A DNA stretch of 64,000 nt from Archegozetes longisetosus. Taxonomy: Eukaryota > Arthropoda > Arachnida > Sarcoptiformes > Trhypochthoniidae. A model generated the notes under the pieces. The model was given only the letters and a program-made list of their open reading frames with translations, was not told where the DNA came from and did no database searches. The position numbers and the translations under genes are program-made. This document shows positions 48,884-60,559 of this stretch, in pieces. Each line of letters starts with the position of its first letter. The stretch's first letter is position 1. The stretch is from NCBI GenBank assembly GCA_018873245.2, contig JAEMBT020000001.1, positions 19,098,220 to 19,162,219 on the forward strand, in the 5' to 3' direction.

Positions 48884-49848
48884 AGTAGAGATTTTCTGAT
48901 AAAGATTATAATTTATCCAATCCCTAGTCGTTATAAGTATGTGAAATTCTTATGAGAAATTATTTCTAATTTCTTCAGATAAACATATGTGACACGTAGC
49001 TGAACTTCAACTTGAAACGAAGTACATTTATAATATAAATTCAAGTGCATCTATCATTTAGTGCTTTGCGCTCAAAATTTAATTTAATGAGTCGCTTGAA
49101 TCCTATGAGTCTCAAAATCAATCAATTGCTTTGAGAATATTGAGAATCCCAAGAGAATTGCTAGTTACTAATGTTCAGGCTCGGGCTCAGTTCGAAGTTT
49201 TCGAGCCTATAGATATTAATAGTTACAAATGTAGTGTAGATGTAGACATGTGAGTGTAGTTTAAGAGCAAAATCATTTAGCTACAACTCCTTTCGACATA
49301 ATAATCGAGTCAACTTCATTCTATTATTTAGTTTCATGTTCGGAGAAAAAACGCACTGTAATACATTTATAGATTGTTTTTCAAAATATCCGAGTACATT
49401 AAATTAATTGCCTAGCTATTGTAGTTTTAGAGTCAGTTTGCATAAATAAGCATATTTGTCACATATGCAAACATTAAGTCAAAATAGCTGAAAAATATTT
49501 ATTGGAAATTTCTACAAACAAGATTTAGATAAGGGAAAACCATGTACTGTCAATATTTTTTAAGAGATAGAAAGTGGCATAGCGACTTTATATTATATAA
49601 GCTATGCGATTCAAAAGTGGAAAATTTTCAAGAGCTTTTAAACATTTGATAGAGTTGGTTAGAGGGGGCGATTCAGGGAGTCATATTTTTTGGAATAAGG
49701 TATTGTACACCTATATGTTATTAATCAGCATAATTTAAGGAGTAAAAAAGTCGTTGACCCAGCTCCTCTAGGACAGACTTGAAACCACCCCTGCCGAAAA
49801 ATTTTAGCCACGCTCACAAAAAATATTTCATTTTAACCTTTATAAAGA
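48884..49848. other. Intergenic
   Basis: No gene seen. 49660-49830 has a few G/C-rich patches (gagggggcgattcaggg and accacccctgccg) resembling the MITE ends seen at 51603, but I cannot delimit an element. Confidence 0.35.
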
Positions 49849-51150
49849 TATGGGAAATGAAATATGCACTACATTTTAAAACGAATATCTCGAAAACGGC
49901 TTTATTCGAAATATTAAAATTTAGCACAAATAAAGTATATCATAGGTACTAACTTAATAGAATTAATGAGTTGCCGCCATCGGCCCTGAAGTAGCACAGA
50001 CTCGAAGTCTTTTGCCAACACTATTAACTGAGCGTTTGACAATATCCATATCAACTTTCTTTAAGCAATATTTAATTCTTCGCCGAAGTTGTGCAACACT
50101 TTTAGCCTCCCATCCTTTCTCATATACTAATCGACACAAATACCCAAAGAAATCTTCAATTGGTCGACATTGCGGAACATTTGTCGGATTCCGAAACTTT
50201 TCTAAATATTTGATATTTTGCTGTTGCAAATAATCGATAACATTTTTGGCATAATGGGATGATGCTTTATCGGACCAGAACAAGTAATTGCCATCAGAAT
50301 GATATTTTTGTATGAATGGAATTAAACGACGACGAATACATTGACTTAAATACGTCCTCTGGTTAATTGCGAGACCACTTTTGACGAAATAAGGCTCTGA
50401 TATTCCTTTTGGGGAAATAGCTATCCAAAGCATAACTTTAGGCTAGAATTTCGATTTAAACTTATGACAAACATTATCAGGAGTTTTAGATTTTGTTGGC
50501 GAAGAAAAATAGCTGTGATTAGGCGAATGAGATAAAGTGAAGTACTTCTCATCATCGATGACAAAATTTACGTTACGATAATAACGATACATCCACGCAC
50601 ACTGTTTTTTACTGTCTTTTTCTGTTCTTCGGTGTATTTCGGACTGTTTCTCTTCTTATATTGCTTAACATTACGTTTGCATAACCAATATTTAATCGTT
50701 TTACGATCAACATTAAACTTTCGAGCAGCAGAAGAATAATTCCATTTGTCCGAATGATTGACATCATTACAAAGTTGATTTATCTTTAGGTTCGTCATTG
50801 CCCGTTGAATACATCCCGAGCCGACCATTCTTTTAGTTGTTGAACGTTCATTATAATATCTAATAATATTAAACACAGTTCTTCGGGACATTCCTTCCTC
50901 TACAAAGTGATTAACGGTAAAAATTGGACGCTTGTCCGAGTGCTGTAAGTAAAATGTCACAACGCTTTCGCGCGTTAACTCTTGTTTTGATGGCATAACT
51001 TATTTAATTCAACACTAACAGAAGTGATATTTACATCAAATTACTCTATAATGTCTACGCTTTCAAGTCATGTGTCATTTGATACTTTTTGACTATTTTT
51101 TGTTACAGTTTTATTAATTTGAAATGAGTGCATATTTCATTTCCCATGTC
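49849..51150 (-). mobile_element. Tc1/mariner-superfamily transposon, D..37..E type, 1.3 kb
   Basis: Inverted termini: left gatatgggaaatgaaatatg... from 49849, right ...catatttcatttcccatgtc to 51150. They match over about 24 bases with two differences, and partial similarity continues outward for several bases. The interior is almost filled by one transposase pseudogene on the minus strand. Size, termini and one-gene content fit the IS630/Tc1/mariner superfamily. Other copies in the genome would be needed to set exact ends and the TA duplication. Confidence 0.85.
49963..50996 (-). pseudogene. Transposase of the D..37..E element, one frameshift and one stop
   Basis: N-terminal part 50996-50568 (starts MPSKQELTRESVVTFYLQ) has a helix-turn-helix region (RKFNVDRKTIKYWLCKRNVK). 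The frame shifts near 50592, continues as NFVIDDEKYF (first catalytic Asp), meets a stop at 50443-50445, then runs VMLWIAISPKG, YLFWSDKASSHYAK (second Asp) and RPIEDFFGYL (Glu). The second Asp and the Glu are separated by 37 residues, the spacing of the DD37E group. The C-terminus is complete to the stop at 49963. Only two lesions, so inactivation looks recent. Confidence 0.85.
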
Positions 51151-51602
51151 GTTATTACACTTATGTTGAAATTCAATTAAAGAACAGAGCCATAATTATT
51201 TAAAGTTTGATTTTGCAACTTTTTAAAAATTAACATCTCAAAATGGAAGGAGCAAATATGGTGGGGGTTTAACTAAGATCTTTTAAATATCATTGACTAT
51301 AACACTACAAAGTCAAGACCATACAAGATCGACTTTTGTTAGTTTATAAATTTTGGCTTCATTATTTTTTGTAAAGATTTATTAATATAGTTAAGTAATT
51401 TAACAATTTAACAATTTCAATAATCGATAATTACCACTTATTTGATTTATAATTTATGACTTGGAACTTGTCTCATATCGCTGCTTCTTTCTACCTCCAT
51501 GTATAAGTTTACAAAATTTTCATAAATGATGTCAATTATAAATTTAAACTTACGAAACCTTGATATAATGTATTGATTGTACAGATTTTAGGGAAATTTA
51601 AA

Positions 51603-52189
51603 GAGGGGTGAATCCGGGCAAATAGATATAAAGGGGTTCCGGGCCCCCCACTCCCAAGAATGATATATCATTGTGTTCCGTTCGTCAAGCTGAACATTTT
51701 GATACGACAACTGACCACTTCTGGACAACTCCCAACGGGAGTGGCTAACCCCGCCATATGATATATCATTGGACTCAGAATATCGAACTGAGCATTTTGA
51801 TACCCCACTTGATCAATTATCACAAGTAGTTCTCGAGATATACGTCATTGTTTGGTTTAGTATCTCATAATAGATAAACTTTATTCTCGAGTTGTAACCC
51901 AAACAAGCCTGATATAGACTAAGGGAGGATAAGTTAGTTCGCGAAGCGATTATCAACCTATTATACCTTATTTTAAATCAGATTTGGCTTGGGTTATGAC
52001 TTGGTAAAGCCATGTTTACCAATTTTCGAGGGGGTTAGGTCCTGGTGGCCAGAAATGCTCAGGTTCGGGTTGGAAGTAGTCAAGTGTGATATCAAAATGT
52101 TCAGCTTGACGAACTGAATCCAATAATATATTACACTTGGAGGTGAGGGATCGGGAATCCCTTTGGACCCATTAGCCCGGATTTACCCG
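51603..52189. mobile_element. MITE-like element with ~100-base inverted termini
   Basis: The left end (from 51603, gggtgaatccgggcaaat) and right end (to 52189) are inverted copies over about 100 bases, sharing aatccgggc, gttcgtcaagctgaacattttgata and other blocks with scattered differences. The interior repeats part of the arm directly: gatatatcattg...attttgatac occurs at about 51661 and again at about 51760. No coding sequence. GC-richer than its surroundings. Confidence 0.75.
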
Positions 52190-53189
52190 AATCATTGACT
52201 TTGACAATACTCTAATTATTGGATCAAGTTTTCACAATAAACTTCAAAGTTTAATATTATGAGTTGTTTCGCAACTATACTTTTAATTAAATAAATGAGA
52301 ATAAAAATTGTAAATTAAATTTTAATTGAATGCTTTTATATTTTATTCATCGTTATATGAATTTTTTCACGAAACTGTTCTAAAGTTAAAATGAAATTTA
52401 CCAATTCCACTTATTTGTATCATATGACAGAACTAAAATTCAAATTAAATAATAGGATTAAATACAACTTTTATGGAAGTTTATTAAATCGTAATTTAGA
52501 TAGAAACTTCAGTCAAGTTGGAAAAAGTTTCAAATACTGCATATGAGAGAGCACTTAATTCTTGGGATAAACATTTTGATTTCGAAAATGCTATATTTAG
52601 ACAGTTTTGTTGTTTAATTTTAGAAAAAGAAATTGTTTACAATGATACGATTTATATTTGTAAATCTAAATGTGATTATCGATAGATACGCTTTATTCGA
52701 TGAGTGTTATAAATTCAATAAGATTTCCAAAATTTTGTCATATTCAAATAAGAAACTAGCTAAGTTTGAATTGTGGAGCAAAATATTAAGTAAAATCGAG
52801 TTCAGAAATATAGCTAAAGTAGTTGAATTTTTTTGTCATTCCAATAGCTAACGACTTTGTAAAAGAGTTTTCAGTGTTACACTGAACTTATAGATAGGTG
52901 AACGCAACTGAAAGAGTGCAAATCTAGTTAAGGCTGAAATATGCACAAGATTCAACTTTTCGATGAATTGTACTGAGTCTTATGATTATGTTAAATATAA
53001 TTTTATATTAATAAACGCTGAAAGATCACAAAAAGTATAAATTTATCTCTAATTGAAATTATGTAACATTTTTCGGTTTTGGTGACAAAGACTAAAATAA
53101 TGACATTTGAATAAAAATGATCACAAGTCATGTAAAGAAGGATCGCTTGCAATTTTATATTCAGATTTGAACCTTACAAGACTTGGTCA
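52190..53189. other. Intergenic
   Basis: AT-rich stretch. The frame at 52633-52851 (+) has no domain and an AT-driven residue mix, so it is not called. No repeat delimited. Confidence 0.35.
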
Positions 53190-54370
53190 CCCTATATTTA
53201 AAAGAATCTGAAATAACGTGTACGACCTATACTGAAAAATGATAAATTATGAACTAGAATTAATTCGATTTTCCAACTAAGTATTTTTACATAATTCTAA
53301 CTTTCTTTGTATGTAATTTTATTTTTAACTCACCTGAAAGTATTTTGAATACAATGACTGCAACAATAGTTTTCATCTGAGCTTTGGCTGCATATAAATA
53401 TAGTCCATAGATAGCTGATAAATGCAATATAGTCATCAAAATATATTTCTCCAAACAATTTCAACCTTGTAAGGTTTGTTTACTGGTTTACTTGAATCCA
53501 TTGAGTGATCATTAAGGTTCTTAAAATCCATCGAATCTATGTTTGAAGTCATTTTTGGTTTTCTGATTACAATCACAATCGAAATACTGTTTGAAATTTA
53601 TGATTTTGAAGTTCACTCTCTGAGTTTACTGTTTTTGAAAATTCACGGACTTTTATATGACAAAACAAAGGGAATTCATCTTGAAAAAGATGAATAAGAA
53701 TTGAATGAGGTTCTTATGGCGCATAATATGATTTAAGTGATAATATGATAAGTAATTATGTTGTGATCTTGAGGCAAGAGCTTTTTTAATGGTATAACAT
53801 TTTTACTTGTGTCGAATTTTTTAGATGAGTAAACAGCAAATGTTATTTCGATGTTGATTCTGAATTTTAATTTCAGTTAAAATATTTCGCTTTCACAATA
53901 TTACAACATTCAAATTGACTGAAACTTCCTCGATCTTAAATTATGTGTGTAATAATATCTTATAAATGATGTTAAATTAATAATGGAGAATGCTGCTTAA
54001 ATCAATTGTTTTATCTTTAGTAAATTCAGTGAATAAATGCAGGGGCTTCTGATTCTTCAATGACTTGTAATTAAAAATTTAACTTAAGTGAATTGACTTT
54101 AAAAGCGGGTTGATTGTATACCCATATTTGTAAACTACAAGCACATTAAAAATTTCTTTAGTTTAATTGAAGTCATGAATCATCTGAATCTCAATCACCT
54201 GAAACTTGAAAAAATCTTAAGTATTAGTTCTAAGTTTACTATAATTAGCTTGTGATTACAAAATATACCAAGTTAATCATCATGGTTTACGCCAAACAAT
54301 TTACATTATGAGGAAATATTTTTAAAAGCGACACCGAATCAAGATTTGCTTACGTAATAAGGGCTAATAG
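53190..54370. repeat. Partial segmental duplicate of the desaturase 5' region
   Basis: This segment matches about 57300-58290 in the same orientation, covering the start of intron 1, exon 1, the 5' flank (acggacttttatatga and caaagggaattc kept in both) and distal upstream DNA (aaagcg-cac--aatca-gattt). Differences include many substitutions and small indels, so the duplication is not recent. The rest of the gene is not present downstream. Confidence 0.8.
53334..53552 (-). pseudogene. Orphan copy of delta-9 desaturase exon 1, frameshifted
   Basis: Begins ATG at 53552 (MTSNIDSMDFKNLN) and aligns throughout with exon 1 of the intact desaturase (MTPNVDSVNFKNFN). One T is missing in the run corresponding to RNIFLMTILHL, so the frame reads RNIF then stop. 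The exon is 219 nt instead of 220. It still ends in a consensus donor (TCAG|GTGAGT). No exon 2 with the histidine boxes lies downstream; that space holds unrelated sequence and the MITE and transposon at 49.8-52.2 kb. It is a truncated duplicate, not a functional gene. Confidence 0.85.
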
Positions 54371-55141
54371 TTTCTGTCTATTTCAATGTAAAATATTATA
54401 CATGTTTGCATTTGTTTAACTTTGTTACAAAATTTCTACCATTTAATAAAGTAAATACACAGTTGAGCCATAGAAAACACCATTTGTTCAAATAGTTAAA
54501 CCTTTTTAAGGTGAATTTATTCAAAGGGGTTTGTTCACCCTCTATGGCAATTATGCCCAACGGTACACGTGAAAATTTTATAGCTAAATTTATAGAATAG
54601 GTCCAGATGAACAATATTTTCAATGGGCACAAACTTGAAAAATGTTTAATTTGGCCGCTAGAGGGCAATTTAGGTCAAATATAACATTGGGTATTTTAGC
54701 ATAAATTACGCCTATTTTGGCAAATAAAACATCGGTTCTGACTAAAATCATATAAAGAAATCGAATGAAATCAAAATTAGCTTTAAATATCAAAGATTTT
54801 GAATTTTTAAGTGGCCGTAATTTATGGAAAGTAACGTAATTAATGAATCTACCATGGGACGTTATTAATCTTCCATTGATTAAAGTTGAATAAGATCAAA
54901 ATATCATCATCGAATTTTTATGATTATATTGGCAACGCTACTTGTTGGGCATATTTGGACAAACTCCTTCAAAGTATTATTTATACACCATAAAGTATTG
55001 ATGTATAGAAAAATGAATGTTTCGACGAGAAAGGAAATAATTAATTTGGTGAATGAAGATTAAGATATTAACAAATGAAAATTTCTTGAATTCTCTTATA
55101 TTTGGAAAATAACCAATTTTATTCTGAGTCTTATGTTTTGT
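54371..55141. other. Intergenic
   Basis: AT-rich; the minus frame at 54396-54668 has no domain. Around 54536-54670 there are short matched blocks (accctctatggcaatta and ccgctagagggcaattta) in inverted orientation, perhaps the ends of a small unidentified element. Confidence 0.3.
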
Positions 55142-55246
55142 AGGTGGGCAAAAGAAGATTAATTCAGGCTCAACCCAACCGCGGACCGTAATCATGGGGT
55201 AGACTCGACTCGCGGGTACTCGCGGGCGGACGGCATTACGACTCAA
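55142..55246. other. GC-rich island of unknown nature
   Basis: About 100 bases with strikingly higher GC (for example actcgcgggtactcgcgggc) in an AT-rich region. It starts aggtgggcaaaag, reminiscent of hAT-type transposon ends. The minus frame through it (VRPRVPASRVYPMITVRGW) shows no known domain. I could not find a matching inverted end. Confidence 0.3.
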
Positions 55247-55342
55247 ATTTAAAAGATATTCTAAAACATTTATTTCAGTCTAACTTACATTTGCTTTAAT
55301 TATTTGTCACTAATTCAAAATGTAATAAAGAATTGAAGAATA

Positions 55343-55582
55343 ATGAATGCTTATGGCGTTGAATATGTGTCAAAGAAAATGAACGCACCGATTGTTCCTC
55401 ACGTGAGGCGTATAAGTCTCGAAAGAGTGGCGCAAAAAGTTTGCGCGGATTCAAAACTATTTGGTTTAACATTTCGAAAAGCCGCAGAAGACTCAGGAAA
55501 AAACATTGTTAAAAGTCTTAAGAAGAAGCTTCGTTTAGTAGGATATGAAGGCATATTAGCCCCCCCTAGATCGGCCAAATAA
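55343..55582 (+). CDS. Orphan 79-residue basic protein, function unknown
   Basis: Uninterrupted ATG-to-TAA frame with balanced codon use and clearly higher GC than both flanks. The product is basic and probably helical (VRRISLERVAQKVCADSK, then FRKAAEDSGKNIVKSLKKK) with a short Pro/Arg/Ser/Lys tail (ILAPPRSAK). No signal peptide or membrane segment. A possible polyadenylation signal (AATAAA) follows at about 55650. I do not recognise the family. It might be a captured gene from a mobile element or virus, or a single-exon remnant; the GC-rich island just upstream makes a recent foreign origin conceivable. Not confirmed as expressed. Confidence 0.5.
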   Translation: MNAYGVEYVSKKMNAPIVPHVRRISLERVAQKVCADSKLFGLTFRKAAEDSGKNIVKSLKKKLRLVGYEGILAPPRSAK

Positions 55583-56263
55583 TACCTTAATATAGGTTGC
55601 TTTATGTATAGATTTTCACTTATTTATCTTTAATGTAAATTTTTTTGTGAATAAAAACATTCGATATCCGACATTATTAGACAGGCCTTATGAAAAATAA
55701 AAAGTTTCTGCTATTTTTGATTATTTTTCTAGACTTTTGATTCAACATTTAATAAAAGTTTGAATACTCTGTAATCGCAAACTTAATGCATATTTAAAAG
55801 ATAAATTTCGATGTATTCAATCAATATAACAGAATAGTTTGAAAAATTCTAAATTTATAAATTATGAAAAAATTGACAAATAATCAAAATTATCTAAAAT
55901 TTTATTACTACAAAATTGTTACTTCAAACTTTATATAATATGGAGAGCACTTCCAAATATTCAACGTCTTAACAAGCTCAAATGAAACTATAATATACAA
56001 TAACCAGTGAGATTTAAAAGTATAAAGAACACACTCAACATTATCTCTTAACCCTAAGTATGATAAGATTTTTTCGCTAAAAGGATATGATATATTCGAA
56101 ACGTGATAAACCAATAGTTAATTAGAGAAAATTATTTTTTGATCAGCAAAGATATGTTTAATGCATATATTTAACTCAAGCTGACAATAAAACAAGTTAG
56201 GATATGAATTTAAAATAGTCACATAGTTTTGTTGACTAACATTTAAATGAAATTTAGTTCGGT
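55583..56263. other. Intergenic
   Basis: AT-rich 3' flank of the desaturase gene. The minus frame at 55908-56114 is without domain or support. Confidence 0.4.
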
Positions 56264-57671
56264 TTAATTAACGACCAATACTCTCGTCAACAACGGAGGT
56301 CCAAAAATGAAAAATAACAGAAAAGTAATGTTTATGATCCAATCGAATATTGTAAATCCTTCCTTAGTTTGTTGATTGATGTCTAGAAATTCTCCTGTTC
56401 TCTCTTGTCTTTTAAGCACTACCTCACGAGGAACTTTCTTCCGATCTGCCACCCAACCAATGGCAGCAAATGAATCAATAAAAAGTGTGGTCAAGTTGAA
56501 ATTGTATTTCCAACCATGTTCTGAAGCCGAATAATCGTATGGAAACACGTGATGATAGTTATGGTATCCTTCTCCAAACGAACCCAAGACTACACCCATA
56601 TTCTCTGCTGGTTTGATATTTTTGTCATATGGATGACCACCAGATAAATGTGCTGAAGAGTTGACTAACCACGTTACATGGAGAATAAAACAATATCTAT
56701 ACATAGAACATGTGAAGAAAGCAACTATTAAATCTTCGTTCCAGTAATAGTATGGTATAAGTGCTGGAACTATAAAACAGAATATCGTTATCAATGGAAA
56801 ATAGAATCTTCGTTGAAATCTGACTACTGGGTCATCCCAAATATCACTCATGTCCATAAGCTTTCCCTTTTCTATGACTTGTGGATGTTTTCTACACAGT
56901 AACCAACCGATGTGTGCGAAAAAGAATCCCCGATTCGAGTTATGTGGATCTGCATCTGTTTCTGAATATTTATGATGTACTCTATGATCACGAGACCATT
57001 CATATATGTCGTTCTGAAGAGCCATTGTGTTAAATATCATTAAAATGATACGTAATGGTAGATTCGCTTTATAAGATCGATGACACCATAATCGATGAGC
57101 TCCAGCCGTTATACCCATTCCTAAATACAAAATTATTCTTTCAGAAATATTCAATAGCTAGTTCGTTGAGAAATTGAAATTTAAACAATTGATCATATTT
57201 CTGTTAGATTAAAAAGTAATAACTTTGGTAAATATGATTGACATCCAGATTCAAGGCACAAGACAATGGCTAGATTTAAACACCATCTAAATTTAACGTC
57301 GTATTTAAAAGTATCTTAAATAACATATACGACTTATAATGAAAAAATGATCAATTATAAAGTAGAAGTGATTCGATTTTTCAAGTATTTTTACAAAGTT
57401 CAAAATCCTTTGTATTGAATTTTATTTTTTAACTGTTATGGTTTAACCGACCTGAAAGTATTTTGAATAAAACTACTGCAACAATAGTTTTCATCTGAGC
57501 TTTGACTGCATACAAATATAATCCATAGATAGCTGATAAATGCAATATAGTCATCAAAAATATATTTCTCCAAACAATTTCAACCTTGTAAGGTTTGTTC
57601 ATTGGTTTACTTGAATCCATTGAGTTGTTATTAAAGTTTTTAAAATTCACCGAATCTACATTTGGAGTCAT
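56264..57671 (-). CDS. Acyl-CoA delta-9 (stearoyl-CoA) desaturase, complete, two exons
   Basis: ER membrane di-iron enzyme that puts a double bond into long-chain acyl-CoA using cytochrome b5. Exon 1 57671-57452, intron 57451-57121, exon 2 57120-56264; phase 1 junction rebuilds LSGMGITAGAHRLW; 358 residues. All three histidine boxes are intact: HRLWCH, HRVHH and GYHNYHH, plus EWSRDHR, DADPHNSNRGFFFAHIGWL, WLVNSSAHLSGGHPYD and FGEGYHNYHHVFPYDY. Four membrane segments are expected, two before the HRVHH region and two after. The start at 57671 is the first real ATG; upstream in-frame codons include GTG only, and the duplicate copy keeps the same ATG. The donor GTCGGT is weak compared with GTGAGT in the pseudo-copy at 53334. 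Regioselectivity beyond the family default is not certain. Confidence 0.95.
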
Positions 57672-59467
57672 TTTTGATATTTGGATTACAATCACAGTCG
57701 AAATACTGTTCGAAATTAATGGCTTTGAAGTTCACACTCTGAGTTTATTGTTTTTGAAAATTCACGGACTTTTATATGAAAAAACAAAGGGAATTCTTCT
57801 TGGAATAGATGAATAAGAATTGAATGAGCTTCTTATGACCCATAATATGATTTAATGTAATCAACTTTTAGTGATTATATTATGGATGTAAAGAAAGAGC
57901 TTTGATGTTGGTGCAATATTTTCACTTACGTCGAAATTTTAAGATGAGCTAACAGCAAATGTTATTTTGGGGTTGATTCATAATCTTATTTGATGTTGAA
58001 ATATTTTGCCTTCGTAAACTTTCTAAATTCAAATTGACTGAAATTTCCTCAATCTTAAATTATATTTGTGATAATACCTCCCAATCGATATTAAGCAAAC
58101 AATAGTGAATGCTTTTGAAATCATTTGTTCTTCCTTAGTAAATTCTGTAAATAGTTCTATGTTTACTATATTTAGCTGATTATTACAAAAGATACCACGT
58201 TAATCATCAGTTCATACAAAACAAGTTAAATTTTGAGGAAATATTTCTAAAAGCGTCACCTAATCACGATTTCCTTATGTAATAAATAATGGTGAGCATA
58301 AGCTCTAGAACGTCGAGCCTGAGTCTAAGCTTAAATTTTGAACTCTGAACCTAAACCTGAGCTTAGAGCCTGAATTGAAAAATTGATATAGTTATCATAA
58401 AAAAAATCTGAAATGGCATCTATTGTTAATGCTTAAAAATCAAAATGACATTGTAATATAAAAAGAGTTAAAATTTAAAATGAATATTTGAAAAATATAC
58501 TTTAATCTAAGCAATTGATCGGGAACGACGAATTAAAACATATACGCAATTATATCGTTTTTCGGATTTTTGAAAAATCTAATGCTTCAACTTTAAATAA
58601 TCTCCTGTAAAAATTTTAGCGATGATCCAACGGAGAATTTGAAAAATATCAATTTTAATTAAATCATATATTCCATAGACATCAACAGTAAGAATTCCAG
58701 AGATAAGGGAGTTACCAAAGGAAAACAGGTTAACGGATAAGCATCTGTTCACTCCTATGACAAGCATTGCTTTGGTACACTTATAAAAGCTTTTGTTGTT
58801 ATTTGAGAAAGTAATTTATTTGATTGAAATTTATAAAACGAGTTAAATATTAAATAGAAGTTATTCAAATGAAATAAATGGCAAAATAGATCGTAAAACT
58901 GTTGTTAAACTAATAGATGGGGAGTTTAAGAGAGAGAGAATAACAAACAAGAACATAGTTATCCTACTGCATCGCAATCAACTAAATCTAAGTTATTAAA
59001 AAATTCTGTAAGCAATAAATTAAAATGAAATTATACAAATTCATAAATCAATTTCATATAAAAAATAGACGAATAAATATATCACTAAAAGGAGCATTGA
59101 AATCGAAGCTAAGTTTTTCATTTTGGTAAAAAAACGCTGTAACAACAACTGTTTCGAAAGAGTAAATTCTTCAAGACAAGAACTATTTGAAAAGTAAGTT
59201 AATCAAAAATTTGCGCAAAAATAGATAATTTCAATTTTTATTAAAGCTTTTGGAACATCGCCGACCGTGAAAAACAAACTTATAAGTTATTGAGTTTTTA
59301 GAGAAGAAAGAACTAAAACAAGCTCAACTAAATCTTCGAAGAGAAGAAAAAATACTTGGAAATATAAATCTGTAGAAGTTTCGTTTTATATGCAATTAGA
59401 AGTTTGTAGAGCTTTTGTATGTAATGTTTTACAAACAGGGAAACAAGAATAAATACTTTACAAAATA
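57672..59467. other. Desaturase upstream region and intergenic
   Basis: 57672-58290 is the conserved 5' flank, duplicated at 53553-54370, and so a candidate regulatory region. 58291-59467 has no gene. The frame at 58579-58767 (-) has no support. A short run gagcctgagtc...gagcttagagcctga near 58315-58375 is a local degenerate repeat. Confidence 0.4.
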
Positions 59468-60017
59468 CAGGGCTGGCGTTAAGTCACTCCATTTTCGAAA
59501 CTTTTATTTCTCAGAAACTATAACAGATAATTAAATGAAACAAAAAGCAAATAAAAGAAGGTATGTGGAGGTTTAATGTATTAAGTTTTCAAAGTGAGCA
59601 CCACCTATAACGATGAGATGGCGAAGATGAGTTTCAAAATTGCCAATAGCGGGTACCAAAATATCGGTTCCTATCTATTGGATCAAGGCACTGATGCGCT
59701 GCTTGAAGTCTTCTTGATTTTAAAAATGTTACCTTTTCACTATATGGGTACTGAGTGTTGAGTGATGTCCAAATTCTGTAAGAAACGCTCTTACAGTTTG
59801 AGTTGGGTTTTGTCCGTTTGGATAAAAGAGTCGGACAATAGCCACCCGTTGGTCTTTTGTGTAACATCTCGTGGGGACGCCATATTGAATTTAACTAGGA
59901 TATGTAAACAAAACCTCCACTTCTCCTAAACCTCTCTATAATAATATAATAGATGATAGCCGGCTAAATTAAAAATACCGCAAAATTTAAAAATGAAGTG
60001 ACTTATCGCCAACCCTA
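59468..60017 (-). mobile_element. Mariner-like deletion derivative, 550 bp
   Basis: Termini agggctggcgttaagtcact (left) and the inverted agggttggcgataagtcact (right) match over about 25 bases and are flanked by TA (59466-59467 and 60018-60019). On the minus strand a transposase start is visible: YTKDQRVAIVRLFYPNGQN then TVRAFLTEFGHHS, an N-terminal helix-turn-helix, out of frame with the ATG at 59883. It is followed directly by an apparent C-terminus (NFETHLRHLIVIGGAHFENL). The catalytic middle is deleted. Confidence 0.8.
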
Positions 60018-60100
60018 TAAGATAACTTTGAGAAGATCATTAGCAGATCAAAGAGAAACACTTTAATAGACCACTTAAAATTAATGAAGATGTTTGGAAA

Positions 60101-60355
60101 ATGTTGCAAAGTTTTGTAGAAAATATTCCAAAATCAAATTCTCACTATTATTATGATAAGAAGAGATTTTACTTTGAAAACCCTGGTTTAGATCACAAAA
60201 TTTTATATCAACATTTCATCGATTTCTATTTACAAGAGACTTCTAAAAACATAAAGGAGGATAATATTTTTCTATGGATGCCTGGGCTCAGTCCGATTTC
60301 GATGAGCGGCATATCATTTGAAAGGTCTTTTAATGCTGAACACAAAAGTCTTTAG
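60101..60355 (+). pseudogene. Fragment of an unidentified, probably transposon-derived, protein
   Basis: ATG frame of 84 residues containing SNSHYYYDKKRFYFENPGLD and ILYQHFIDFYLQE. The SHYxxxKKxYxxPxLxxxxLYxxFxxF pattern recalls a domain met in uncharacterised arthropod transposase-like proteins, but I cannot name it with certainty. It sits between two transposon relics and has no neighbouring exon that I can see. Confidence 0.35.
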
Positions 60356-60559
60356 ACACTTTTTACCAAAATCAATACTTTTCGAGTTATGAAAGAAAAA
60401 CCACCTAATGTTAAAAATCGATTTTTCGGGTTTTTAGCCACAAAAATATAACTTTTGTGTTGCCCGCTCCCTACCACGTGGAGGTAAACCCGAAATGAAC
60501 ATAAAACTAAAACCAGAACTATAAATAAGATACAAATTAAAAGGTTAAAATAATTAATC

